The notes under the pieces are model-generated. The model saw only the letters and a list, made by a program, of their open reading frames with translations. It did no database searches and was not told the DNA's origin. Of a stretch of DNA of 64,000 nt, positions 9,431-18,188 are shown piece after piece. Position numbers and translations under genes: made by a program. Numbering within the stretch: position 1 is the stretch's first letter; every line of letters starts with the position of its first letter. The stretch lies in assembly GCA_006503475.1 (NCBI GenBank), contig RSEH01000078.1:62001-126000 (forward strand), given 5' to 3'. The DNA comes from Stentor roeselii. Lineage: Eukaryota; Ciliophora; Heterotrichea; Heterotrichida; Stentoridae.

Positions 9431-10369
9431 TTAAGTTAAATTTAATAAAAGAATAAAGCAAACAGCTAACGAAACCAAAAAATACTTGATAAGAACATCC
9501 TTAGAAGCTTGCTCGAAGCTTTCATTATAAACAGCCAGGCTAATATTCGCACTCTTAATAGCCTGAACTTCTTTTTTTAAACTCTCATTTTCACTAATCA
9601 GCAAATTTTTCTTCCTTTTTAATTCCTGAAGTTTGGCAGTTTTGGAAGATTTCTGATAATACTCGCTGATTGAATCATCTTCAGTCTCAGCATTTGATGA
9701 GCAGTATTTGTCAAGTCTTACACTAGTTTTCGGTGCAAATGAAGGAATAAAAAGCCCTTCGGAGTCGTTTTTTTTGATTAAGATTTTTGGTTGGGGGCTT
9801 GGGGAAATTTTGGGGATTTTGATGATATTGTCAGTGAGTGATGAAATCAACTTGCTAAGTCTGTCGGACTCTTCATTTAAAGCTTTTTGTTGAGCCTTTA
9901 AAGTATTTAGTTCCTGGTCTAATTTGGGCGATTTCTGTTTTTCTTTAGCAGAACGATCCTCCAGGTCTGATTTTGTTTTTTTCAAAGAGATGATAGATAG
10001 TTTTAGTTCTTCTGATTGTTTGTAAAGCATGTCTTTTTGTTGCAAAGCATGTGTTGTTGACCCGTGTTTACTTTCAATCCTTCTTTTGATCGACTCTAGT
10101 TCACAAACATAATCATCGACCTTCCTTTCATTGTTTCGCAAGTAGTCTTTAAACCTCTCTTGAGTTGATACTTGATTACTTTTCGAATCAGAGCGTTTTT
10201 TGGAAAGATCTGTAATCAGACTGAGGACTTGAGACTTGAAAAAATAGTCTTTTTTACACTCTGCAGATATTTTCAAGGTGTTAGCTATTTCTTTCTGTTT
10301 AAGGTAGATGTTTTCATTCAGATCTTGCAGCTCCTTCTTCATCTCACTCACCGATTCATGCCCCTCCAT
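9431..10369 (-). CDS. Coiled-coil protein with C-terminal membrane anchor
   Basis: 312 residues. Residues 1-180 and 245-285 are heptad-like, Lys/Glu/Leu-rich coiled coil. A short Pro/Ser linker (ISPSPQPKI) separates them. The last about 20 residues (KYFLVSLAVCFILLLNLT) are hydrophobic and end the protein, fitting a tail-anchored membrane protein in the ER or outer mitochondrial membrane. The ATG at 10369 uses the last base of the upstream gene's TAA. A second Met at residue 10 is an alternative start. No family recognised. It could be a golgin/tether-like protein, but nothing specific shows this. Confidence 0.7.
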   Translation of the reverse strand: MEGHESVSEMKKELQDLNENIYLKQKEIANTLKISAECKKDYFFKSQVLSLITDLSKKRSDSKSNQVSTQERFKDYLRNNERKVDDYVCELESIKRRIESKHGSTTHALQQKDMLYKQSEELKLSIISLKKTKSDLEDRSAKEKQKSPKLDQELNTLKAQQKALNEESDRLSKLISSLTDNIIKIPKISPSPQPKILIKKNDSEGLFIPSFAPKTSVRLDKYCSSNAETEDDSISEYYQKSSKTAKLQELKRKKNLLISENESLKKEVQAIKSANISLAVYNESFEQASKDVLIKYFLVSLAVCFILLLNLT

Positions 10370-11244
10370 TATATAAACATTTTCTTATACCTAAAAAAAA
10401 CTATGAAAAGAAAAACAAGGCCGACAGGAATCAACTTTTTCAATCTTCTGAAAGTTTCTAACATCAGAGGTCTTCGAACAATTAGAACTTTTGGAAGATT
10501 TGAGTCGATTTTCAAACTTTGTTTCACAGTTTCACGAAATTTGTTCAACCAGAATGGAACCTCGTCTTGAGTCACTTTTGTGGATTGGACTGGAGATTTT
10601 ATTGAAGTGTAGTTTTTGGATAAGGCTTTTAGGAAAGTCTCTCCGGTCTCGGTGGAATGTTGATTTGATGAATGGATTTTATAGGATGATAAAATTTCTT
10701 CGTTGTTTGAGGACTGGCTTATGTGTTTTTCTATTATTGTCGTGTTTTTTATTATTTCGTAGGAGGTTGAGTATAGAGTGTAGCTTGGAAGGTGTCTTAA
10801 GCGAAGCAGAACTTGGGTTTTTATGAGAGTTATTTGAGATGTCAACTTGTTTTTTAAGAACCTGGCTGTTTTTTCTTTGATTTTTAAAGGGTTTGAATGT
10901 TTTGATTGATCTTGAAGGATGGATTTTTGTTTAAGGTTTAGAAAATCTTCGTAAAATTCAGGATTTTTTAAGGGTTTTAGGGTTTCTTGATATTTTTTAA
11001 TGTCGCTGGGTATAAGGGAGAGATTTTCTTGAATTGATAAGCGGCTTCTTTTGATCCTTTGTAGGACTATCAAAAGAGTGCATTTCATTGACGATCTGAC
11101 ATGAAATAACAAACTTTTAAACAGTGGTATTGGGGTTATAGACAGATTTAGACTTGAAAATGACTTATATAGCAGTAGATCTACTTTAAATTTTAAGAGA
11201 TAACATATTCTCTTAGTTGCACTTTGTTTTAGATTTGTTTCCAT
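10369..11244 (-). CDS. Hypothetical basic helical protein with C-terminal hydrophobic segment
   Basis: 291 residues, strongly basic, with many Leu-rich amphipathic segments. It ends in LIPVGLVFLFIVFFRYKKMFI, a plausible tail anchor with a short basic lumenal end. Its TAA stop (10371-10369) overlaps the ATG of the following gene as TAATG. The downstream frame is -1 relative to this one, so the two could be one protein if a frameshift or a one-base assembly error exists. Each half, however, ends in its own membrane segment, which favours two genes. Function unknown. Confidence 0.6.
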   Translation of the reverse strand: METNLKQSATKRICYLLKFKVDLLLYKSFSSLNLSITPIPLFKSLLFHVRSSMKCTLLIVLQRIKRSRLSIQENLSLIPSDIKKYQETLKPLKNPEFYEDFLNLKQKSILQDQSKHSNPLKIKEKTARFLKNKLTSQITLIKTQVLLRLRHLPSYTLYSTSYEIIKNTTIIEKHISQSSNNEEILSSYKIHSSNQHSTETGETFLKALSKNYTSIKSPVQSTKVTQDEVPFWLNKFRETVKQSLKIDSNLPKVLIVRRPLMLETFRRLKKLIPVGLVFLFIVFFRYKKMFI

Positions 11245-11362
11245 TGAGAATATTATTATATACTAATAATAATGATTAAACTTAAGGTTCTTTCACTAGT
11301 AACTCGAAAATGCTTGCATATTGTGATATTGAATAAATTTATAACTAAAATTAAGTCTATAA

Positions 11363-12178
11363 ATGGATAATATAGATTTTATTATAGTTAACTCTGTCTC
11401 AAATCTATTCAGTGCGTTATGTAGCTTGATTTTCATAATACTAGTTGTTTTTTCAAAGAATTTAAACTGCAACTTTTATATGAGATTGGTCACAGTCTTA
11501 CAGTTCTATACTATGGGAAAAGGCCTAATAGATCCTATTCCTTTAAGATTAATTTTACCAAATCATGATTCTATTTGCTATATCCAATTATTTTTCAGTA
11601 ACTTTTTCTTGAATGGTTGGTTGCTATGGATTAATCTAATATCATTTTATATATATAAAAGAATGTTTTTGAATCAATCAATAGATTGCATTAATATAAA
11701 AAAAACATTCTTTATATTGAACCTAATCAGTATCTCTTTATCAATTCCTGAGACTATATTAGATAAACTTAAAAGCTCTAATTTATATTGTGATTATGAA
11801 ACTAAATGTAAATTATTCGAGTTTTTAGTTTTCAGATTTCTGGCCACATATTTTTTTGTTTTTTTAACCTTTATCATCAATTTATTTCTGTTTTACAGAA
11901 TATCTATGAAATCTAAAAAAATTTTGAATAAAGTGAATGATCCTTTACTATCAAGGTTAAGAATCTACCCTTATATTTTTGTTTTTGCATTTATTCCAAA
12001 GTTTATTATGAGAATATTAGAACTATATCGAATGTCTTCATCATTATTTTACATAATATGCTATAGTCTCACAAATTTATCAGGTTTTTTTAACTTGATC
12101 GTCCTTGGAATAACAAAGGAGTTTAAAAAAGCATTATTCTTCAAAATAGGAAAAGAGATTCCCTTGATTGACCTATAA
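11363..12178 (+). CDS. Seven-transmembrane receptor-like protein
   Basis: 271 residues with seven hydrophobic segments: about 10-32, 40-60, 70-98, 110-130, 150-178, 198-220 and 226-250. There is a Cys at the start of segment 3 (ICYIQLF) and paired Cys in the following extracellular loop (CDYETKC), as in many G-protein-coupled receptors. The last segment reads LTNLSGFFNLIVLGIT, like the TM7 of the cAMP-receptor/class E group (LQGFxNxxVYG). No long N- or C-terminal tails. The gene is more AT-rich in codon choice than its neighbours. A GPCR-like assignment rests on topology and TM7 pattern; ligand unknown. Confidence 0.7.
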   Translation: MDNIDFIIVNSVSNLFSALCSLIFIILVVFSKNLNCNFYMRLVTVLQFYTMGKGLIDPIPLRLILPNHDSICYIQLFFSNFFLNGWLLWINLISFYIYKRMFLNQSIDCINIKKTFFILNLISISLSIPETILDKLKSSNLYCDYETKCKLFEFLVFRFLATYFFVFLTFIINLFLFYRISMKSKKILNKVNDPLLSRLRIYPYIFVFAFIPKFIMRILELYRMSSSLFYIICYSLTNLSGFFNLIVLGITKEFKKALFFKIGKEIPLIDL

Positions 12179-12453
12179 AGTTAAATCTTATTTAGTAAAT
12201 CTTTGATAACTGTGTGTTGAACATACTTGTTCTTCTTTTAAAATCCTTTCAATCTGCATATTTTTCTTAATTGTAATCTAAGAGTAAAGAATTGGTTCTT
12301 GCTATAGATAATTCATGTTCTGTGTCGTTAGTGTCTTCAAGTTAGGTAATGTAGATTACTCTCTTGATATAATATGCTGATCCAATCGCTTCAACTACTT
12401 ATCTGCAATAGATTAATATAAAACTTCCATCCTATTTTACTTTTTGATAAAAC

Positions 12454-12963
12454 ATGCAAACTTCCCTCATTTCAAACGCTTTACAACAGGTAGAAACCCA
12501 AGTGAATCAAATCTTAACCTCCCTTCTCTCATACGAAGAATCCAAGCTTCACTCCCACGACGAGCAAATCCAATCCCTAGACCATGATCTCTCTGAGCTA
12601 GATTCCAAAATCTCAAAACTAAAATCAGAACTTGAATCCTACTCCCAAAAATCTGAATCACCCAATTCCGACCAAATTCATCTTCTCTCAAGACTAGTCT
12701 CTCACTACGAGTCAAATCTGGGTCTTAAAATCATCAAAATATCTCCATTCACATTCGACTTTATTTTTTCTCACATAACCGAGTACCCAAGCGAGAACCG
12801 AGTACGGCTTCATAAGTCTTCATCTTCCCTCTACACAGTTTCCGAATGTATTCCTAGCCTTCCAGACCTTTCCCTGCATGTGTCAAGTCTGAACAGTAGT
12901 AAAAACATTTCAACTTTCATAAAATCTCTGCGTCGTTCATTTAAATCATTTTATTCTTCCTAA
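12454..12963 (+). CDS. SPC25: Kinetochore protein Spc25, Ndc80 complex subunit
   Basis: 169 residues with the expected two-part layout. Residues about 15-65 form coiled coil (DEQIQSLDHDLSELDSKISK). A small globular RWD-type domain follows, beginning LGLKIIKISPFTFDFIF. This parallels the metazoan LGLEIRKI....LQFIFTNI and ends with an ISTFIKSLRRSF element equivalent to FSAFLANVRKAF. Spc25 pairs with Spc24 to dock the Ndc80 complex onto the inner kinetochore. It is shorter than the human protein (224), mainly in the coil. Its stop codon directly abuts the stop of the convergent EIPR1 gene. Confidence 0.8.
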   Translation: MQTSLISNALQQVETQVNQILTSLLSYEESKLHSHDEQIQSLDHDLSELDSKISKLKSELESYSQKSESPNSDQIHLLSRLVSHYESNLGLKIIKISPFTFDFIFSHITEYPSENRVRLHKSSSSLYTVSECIPSLPDLSLHVSSLNSSKNISTFIKSLRRSFKSFYSS

Positions 12964-13943
12964 CTACAGTAAAATCTTGTATTTCTCTTCACTTGGCACT
13001 GCTGAAACTAAGACTTTACCGTCGTAGCTCACGCTTGCGAAATGCCAGGCTTCTCCTGATAACCAGGTACAAGCGTAAACTGAGTCTTCGAAGTTGTCAA
13101 CGCGTGATACTAGCTGGTCACTTTCTTTTTCGAAGAAAGTCTCGTCGCATGGAGCTGAACTTGCGGAAACTACTCGGTGAAGGGCTACTGAATTGTCGGA
13201 ACTTGATGAAAGAACTAGCTGGTCGTGGAATGAGTTGAATTTTACTTGGAATACGAAGTGAGAGTGAATGTCTATTGTTTTTAAACAGGATTGTTTTCGC
13301 ATATCCCAGAATTTTATCAGGTAGTCTTTACTACAGCTCGCGATATGATAAGGATAATTTGGGTTAAAATCCAAGTCTAAGACTTTATCGCCATGTGCCG
13401 GTGAAATCAAGTACCTAGTAGACTTCTCCCTAGTATCATGGATGACTAGATCATTCCCAGAAGCCAAGGCCAATAAAAACTTGTGATTAGGGTCAACTTT
13501 TACTGCAGAAAATTCATTTCCTAAGTGAATTGATGTAGAGGCAAGCGAATTAGGATCGATTTGAAATACTTCTGAGCAAGTTGTAAAGTAAATTTTTTCA
13601 TCCCAACAAAGACTTGTAGGTCTTGAGGCTGTTTGAACAGTAAACTTATTGCTCCAATCTTGTCCATAAGTCCCAATAGAAACATCAGTTTTACTAGCAA
13701 GTGCAATATCACGAGAAATCGGATTATTTCCAGTTAAAAGCCAAACCTCTTCTTGCATATCAAAGCTTTGAATGATATCAATTGACAAGTTATCATCATC
13801 ATACTTTAAAACCTGCAACTTATTCAAAGAATTGAGACTTTGAGTTCCAAGAACCAGTTCATTATCAGGTCCAGCAATGAGCGTTCTGCACTATTTACCA
13901 TTACCCTGTACTCCTCCGAGATCCTCAAAGAAATTTCTTGCAT
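12964..13943 (-). CDS. EIPR1: EARP/GARP-interacting WD-repeat protein EIPR1 (TSSC1)
   Basis: A WD40 propeller that binds EARP/GARP tethering complexes in endosomal recycling and dense-core vesicle traffic. Recognised from the N-terminal LVLGTQSLNS element, LDFNPNYPYHIASCSKDYLIKFWDMR, and the C-terminal EDSVYACTW..ASVSYDGKVL..VPSEEKYKILL, all close to animal EIPR1. Exon 1 is ATG at 13943 to 13905 (M-Q-E-I-S-L-R-I-S-E-E-Y-R). A 14-nt gap with GT..AG ends (13891-13904) must be removed, because an in-frame TAG lies just before exon 2 at 13890. A 14-nt intron is one base shorter than the others seen here; a missing base in the assembly is the alternative. Confidence 0.88.
13891..13904 (-). other. 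Candidate 14-nt intron in EIPR1
   Basis: GTAATGGTAAATAG on the minus strand: GT start, AG end and A at position 10, as in the 15-nt introns, but one base short. Removing it joins the ATG exon to the conserved propeller frame. Confidence 0.55.
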
Positions 13944-13956
13944 ATTATAAGATTAA

Positions 13957-14730
13957 TCATTTAGACTTCTTTAACAATCCCTCTCTTCTAGCAACAGCAG
14001 GGTCTCGACACAAAGGCAGCTGTTTGACATAACTTGCCCTAAATGTCGTTCCAAACTGATTCGGGTTATAAACAGTCGGTATATAAGCGTCAGGCTCTCT
14101 TTTATTGTAAACCACGAGATAGTCATTCACTGCTCCAGTGTACTCTCTTTGAGAAGTACTCATCAAAGGAGCTTCAAAAAAACCTTTGATCTCGTCAACT
14201 GACTTCTGAATTTTACAGTTATTGCCTTGACTTGCTTTCATTGAAAAGTCTTGTGAATAAGAGGATTTTGAATGGAACTTCATTTTAGTCTCGTGAATTG
14301 GGTGCACTGGTCGCTTGTTGTGTGTAAATGAAACTGGACCCCAGTTTGGGTAGTCTCGGGAATATTGGGAATTTCCTTTGAATTTGAATGTTGGCTGAGG
14401 AGTTGAGGACCTTTCTGGGTTTTTAACTTCGGAAGATTTTGCAGTGAATTCTTTTTTGTAGGTCGTTTTTAAGTCCATCTTCGTTTTGGTTGATTTGTAT
14501 GATGATGATACTCGGTGAGGAATTGTCGATACTGAAGGCTTGGAATAGGATCGCTTGTAACTGCTTTTGAAACAGGTTTTGAAGACTCGAGGCTTTGAGG
14601 ATGATGGGCAGATGTGCTGCCCACAGGTACACATGAAACAAATGCAACGGTTTAGAGAATGGTAGGACTCTGGGATTAGGTCGACTTCTAAGGATGAGAC
14701 TGGACAAGTATTATCATTTTGTGTAGTCAT
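13957..14730 (-). CDS. SAXO-family axonemal microtubule stabiliser
   Basis: 257 residues. The N-terminal Cys signature CICFMCTCGQHICP (29-42) is diagnostic of SAXO/FAM154 proteins. Irregular Mn-type modules follow, each with an S-x-Y/F-x-x-(D/E)(Y/F) core (SSYKSTKTKMDLKTTYKKEF, GNSQYSRDYPNW, SSYSQDF, TSQREYTG) and a C-terminal NPNQFGTTFRASYVK. SAXO proteins bind along ciliary and centriolar microtubules and stabilise them. It lies 13 bp upstream of EIPR1 on the same strand and is divergent from the gene at 14986. Confidence 0.88.
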   Translation of the reverse strand: MTTQNDNTCPVSSLEVDLIPESYHSLNRCICFMCTCGQHICPSSSKPRVFKTCFKSSYKRSYSKPSVSTIPHRVSSSYKSTKTKMDLKTTYKKEFTAKSSEVKNPERSSTPQPTFKFKGNSQYSRDYPNWGPVSFTHNKRPVHPIHETKMKFHSKSSYSQDFSMKASQGNNCKIQKSVDEIKGFFEAPLMSTSQREYTGAVNDYLVVYNKREPDAYIPTVYNPNQFGTTFRASYVKQLPLCRDPAVARREGLLKKSK

Positions 14731-14985
14731 TTCTTATAGGAATTTAATCAGTTATAAAATATTTCTCTTTCGATTCTATGAAAAAATGAAAAAAACCTCC
14801 TAAAAACAAAAAATTCAAACTAAAAAATCCTTCATCACCCATAAAACCCTAAAATCCATCATAAACAAACAATTCCAAAAACATCTTATTAATCATCCAA
14901 ACTTACAACTCCTCAATTCCCCTAAAACCAAAATATTTTCATCTTTTCACTCACAAATTCCCTAATAAATAATCCACCTTTCCAG

Positions 14986-15621
14986 ATGCAAAAAATCGAA
15001 AAACTCTCAACCTTGATCCGAGAACCATCAGAAAAACCTAAAAACACTGGCCCTAGATATCTTCCAACACTCGCAACAAATATTCGAGGTGAGGTCAAAG
15101 TGAAAAAGCCGAACACCAGAGGAAAACTTTCATCGCTTTCTAATAAAAATTCAAAGTTGCGTCGATACCCCGGCCTCGAAGACAGTCATGCGAAAATCCT
15201 TGAAAACAAGTCGAAACTTAACTTTTCATTGAAAAACTACTCAATCAACAAAACAGGTCGCTCAGTTTTTAGTATTTATGCAGGAATTCCTTATCTTAAA
15301 GAACTCAGATATGCGCGAAAACAGGATTCTAGTCTTTATACCTCACCCAAGAAATTTCATAGTGATACTATTAATCTTAGCAGGAATGTCAAGAGCTTTA
15401 ATGGAACTTTGTATGATAAGGAGGAAAGTGTGAAGATTAAAATAAGGAAAATCGATCATGAGATTAAATTTCTGGAAAGCAAGTTAGAAGAATTTATGAT
15501 TAGCTGCCAATTAGCGGGGGCTTTAATCGGTTACATAGACGATGTCGACGAAATAACCATAAAAAACGTGGTAAAGATCCAAAAGTGGTTCAGAAAAAAG
15601 CTAGAAGTCCCAAAGAAATAA
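14986..15621 (+). CDS. Hypothetical basic protein with C-terminal IQ-like helix
   Basis: 211 residues, highly basic at the N-terminus (RGEVKVKKPNTRGKLSSL). The C-terminal quarter is helical with a coiled segment (KIRKIDHEIKFLESKLEEF) and ends in ITIKNVVKIQKWFRKKL. That resembles an incomplete IQ calmodulin-binding motif. No family recognised. It sits between a SAXO gene and a CDPK gene, 60 bp upstream of the latter on the same strand. Confidence 0.65.
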   Translation: MQKIEKLSTLIREPSEKPKNTGPRYLPTLATNIRGEVKVKKPNTRGKLSSLSNKNSKLRRYPGLEDSHAKILENKSKLNFSLKNYSINKTGRSVFSIYAGIPYLKELRYARKQDSSLYTSPKKFHSDTINLSRNVKSFNGTLYDKEESVKIKIRKIDHEIKFLESKLEEFMISCQLAGALIGYIDDVDEITIKNVVKIQKWFRKKLEVPKK

Positions 15622-15681
15622 CTGTATAAACTTTTCTCGTTGATTCCATAATTCATAAAGTTGTAAACAGCTAATATCATA

Positions 15682-17085
15682 ATGGACCTGATAATCACTC
15701 AAGGCTCTTTCGTATTTGAAAGAGAGGGTAAATTGCGAGACACTTACCAAATCGGCAACAAAATCGGAGAAGGTTCTTATTCAAGTGTGAGACGAATAAA
15801 GCATCGACAAACGAATGAAAAACGAGCAGTGAAGACAATCCACAAAAAATACATCAGTAACGAGCTTGAAAGACAAGCAGTGATGACTGAAGTTTCGCTT
15901 TTGAAGAGTGTTGACCATCCGAACATCATCAGGTTGCATGAATTTTACCAGGATGAGAAAAATTATTATATTATCACTGAGTATTGTTCTGGAGGGGAAC
16001 TATTTGAAAGAGTCATTCGACTTAGAAGCCTCTCTGAAAATCAGGCTGCTACTTATATGCAACAAATTTTTTCTGTACTTGTTTATTTGCATGATCGTAA
16101 TATTGTTCATCGAGACTTGAAACCTGAAAATTTGATGATGAGTAGTAATGGACATGATGCTAGGCTTAAACTTATTGATTTTGGGTCTGCTTATGTTAGT
16201 CCTAAGGGCTCGTTCATGACCGAAGAAGTTGGTACAGCCTACTACATGGCTCCAGAAGTTCTAAAACATCAATACAACGAAAAATGTGATTTATGGGGTG
16301 CAGGTGTAATCCTCTACATCCTTCTCTGCGGTTTTCCTCCCTTTTCCGGTAACAGCGACAGAGAAATTCTCCAAAAAGTATCAATCGGGCGAGTATCATT
16401 CCCTTCACCCGAATGGGATTCAGTGAGTTTCGAAGCAAAAGACCTAATCCAGCAGCTTCTAACCCAAAACGTGTCTCACCGTCCTTCCGCAAGAGAAGCA
16501 CTTTGCCACACCTGGCTAAGCAACGCGAGTCGTTTAATCCTCGACTCTCAATACGCGAGTCCTCTTCTGACAAACCTTCAAAACTTCAGAAGTCATCAAA
16601 AACTAAAAAAAGCGATTTTGGGTTTCATCAGTGCTCAACTGACGACGACTTTAGAAAGAGAAGAACTGACAAATCTTTTTAAGTCACTTGATGTTGATTT
16701 GAATGGAAGTTTAAGTAAAAGAGAATTGAAGAGAGGGTTTGTTAAGGTCTTTGGCGATCAGATTGAAGACGTTGATGGAGAAATTGAAGGGATTATGAAA
16801 AATGTGGATTTGAATAAATCTGGAGAAATTGATTATTCTGAGTTTATTTCAGCAGTTATTGATAGGCAACAACTACTCTCAAGACAAAGGCTTGATTTGG
16901 CTTTTGAGTCTTTTGACTTGGATAGAAGCGGAACTATTGATGCTCATGAACTCAAAGCGGTACTTGGAAGGTATCATAGGTATGATGATGGATTTTGGAT
17001 TGAACTTATACAGGAATGTGATTTGAATGGAGATGGAGTTATTGATATCTCGGAGTTTACTAGGATGATGCTTAACTCTCTGTAG
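15682..17085 (+). CDS. Calcium-dependent protein kinase (CDPK) with four EF-hands
   Basis: 467 residues. The kinase domain (about 22-282) has GEGSYSSV, the AVKTI lysine, HRDLKPEN, DFGSA and GTAYYMAPE. A junction segment follows, then four EF-hands with loops DVDLNGSLSKRE, DLNKSGEIDYSE, DLDRSGTIDAHE and DLNGDGVIDISE. Each has acidic position 1 and Glu at position 12. This is the plant/alveolate CDPK architecture, activated when Ca2+ binding releases the junction from the catalytic cleft. The N-terminus MDLIITQ has no Gly2, so it is not predicted to be myristoylated. No frame breaks. Confidence 0.95.
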   Translation: MDLIITQGSFVFEREGKLRDTYQIGNKIGEGSYSSVRRIKHRQTNEKRAVKTIHKKYISNELERQAVMTEVSLLKSVDHPNIIRLHEFYQDEKNYYIITEYCSGGELFERVIRLRSLSENQAATYMQQIFSVLVYLHDRNIVHRDLKPENLMMSSNGHDARLKLIDFGSAYVSPKGSFMTEEVGTAYYMAPEVLKHQYNEKCDLWGAGVILYILLCGFPPFSGNSDREILQKVSIGRVSFPSPEWDSVSFEAKDLIQQLLTQNVSHRPSAREALCHTWLSNASRLILDSQYASPLLTNLQNFRSHQKLKKAILGFISAQLTTTLEREELTNLFKSLDVDLNGSLSKRELKRGFVKVFGDQIEDVDGEIEGIMKNVDLNKSGEIDYSEFISAVIDRQQLLSRQRLDLAFESFDLDRSGTIDAHELKAVLGRYHRYDDGFWIELIQECDLNGDGVIDISEFTRMMLNSL

Positions 17086-17326
17086 ATTTTTAAGATTTAT
17101 GGATTGTTTATGGGGAAGTAGGGAAGGGCTTGTCATTTTTTATAAGCACCTTCAAGCTAACTAAGAGATTAATAAAACCAACCCTAATCCTTACCTTCAA
17201 AAACCTCAAAAAAATCCTTAAACATTCTAAACCTTCTCCCATTTTCCTAAAATCCATCCACAATTACCCCTTTAAAAAATACCCTTAACCAAGCCTTCTT
17301 AACCAAAAATATTAATTGAATATAAC

Positions 17327-17968
17327 ATGAACCCAAGTCAATTTCCCCAAATAGTAGTAAACTTTACCTAGTTCAACCTAACCCTAGAAGACATCGAAAA
17401 CAACTTAAAAAAATCCTCAAATTCCGACCCCTTCGAAAACCTCGACGAATTTCTAAAAAAAGCTAAAAAAAGCGATTCTTCTGCCTTTGTTTCAGTTCAC
17501 TTTTCAGCACCTTCTCCAAAGCAAATCCCGAAAGAACTTCCAGAACTGGCCGATGCGAGTTGGAACTTGAATTTCGATTCAAATTTTTTATCTCCTTGCA
17601 AGTCTCCAGCAAAGCGAAGATCATCGAATTCTTCAAATTTTCGCTTTGGGTTGTTTCCACTGGAGTCAATAGAAGAGAACATAAATGAAGACTTGTTGAT
17701 CAGCGGTGAGTTTAAATCAACTTTCAATCAAACATCTCAGCAGATAAGTCCAGGTAGCGACCAGACTCAATGTTTATACTCGCAAGAGAAAAAGGTGAAG
17801 TCAATAGAGAACCCTTCAACCCGTACTCGAATAAACAGTAAACAAAAGAAGTTCCGTTCACCTTATTCAGAAGGAATTTCGCCTAACCGTCTTCCATCAA
17901 TAAAAAAATCAGACCAAACAATGAAAATTCTTAAAAGTTTCACCTTGTCCAAGAAAAGGAAAAATTAG
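17327..17968 (+). CDS. Hypothetical Ser-rich protein, one 15-nt intron
   Basis: ATG at 17327. The intron at 17357-17371 contains the only in-frame stop; after its removal the product is 208 residues. The sequence is Ser/Lys/Asn-rich and apparently unstructured: an acidic N-terminal helix (LTLEDIENNLKK), a central SPCKSPAKRRSSNSSNF segment and a basic C-terminus (SFTLSKKRKN). Proline-directed sites suggest phosphorylation. No domain recognised. A small membrane-protein gene follows after 19 bp. Confidence 0.75.
17357..17371 (+). other. 15-nt intron
   Basis: GTAAACTTTACCTAG carries an in-frame TAG at its end. Removing exactly 15 bases joins two coding-like segments in frame. GTAAA and TTTAC within it are perfect inverted repeats. 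Confidence 0.85.
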
Positions 17969-17987
17969 TATGTAACTCTTAATAAAG

Positions 17988-18188
17988 ATGAATAGAATGA
18001 CTAAAGTGAATCATAATCATCTAGTCGTTGGGCTCTCGATTTATCTTTTGACTTCTGCTTTTATCACTTGGTCTAATGAAAAGATTTTAGTTGAAAGTAT
18101 CAATGCAGAGCTTCAGCTAAGAGCGAAAAAGATTCATGAAAAACTCATCGAGGACTATGAAAAAGTGATGCAAGGCAATAATAAATAA
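17988..18188 (+). CDS. Small single-pass membrane protein
   Basis: 66 residues: a short basic N-terminus, one hydrophobic span (LVVGLSIYLLTSAFITW, about 12-28), then an amphipathic charged helix (ESINAELQLRAKKIHEKLIEDYEKVM). Size and layout resemble small mitochondrial inner-membrane or respiratory-complex accessory subunits, but no family is recognised. Its stop directly abuts the stop of the convergent M16C gene. Confidence 0.6.
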   Translation: MNRMTKVNHNHLVVGLSIYLLTSAFITWSNEKILVESINAELQLRAKKIHEKLIEDYEKVMQGNNK

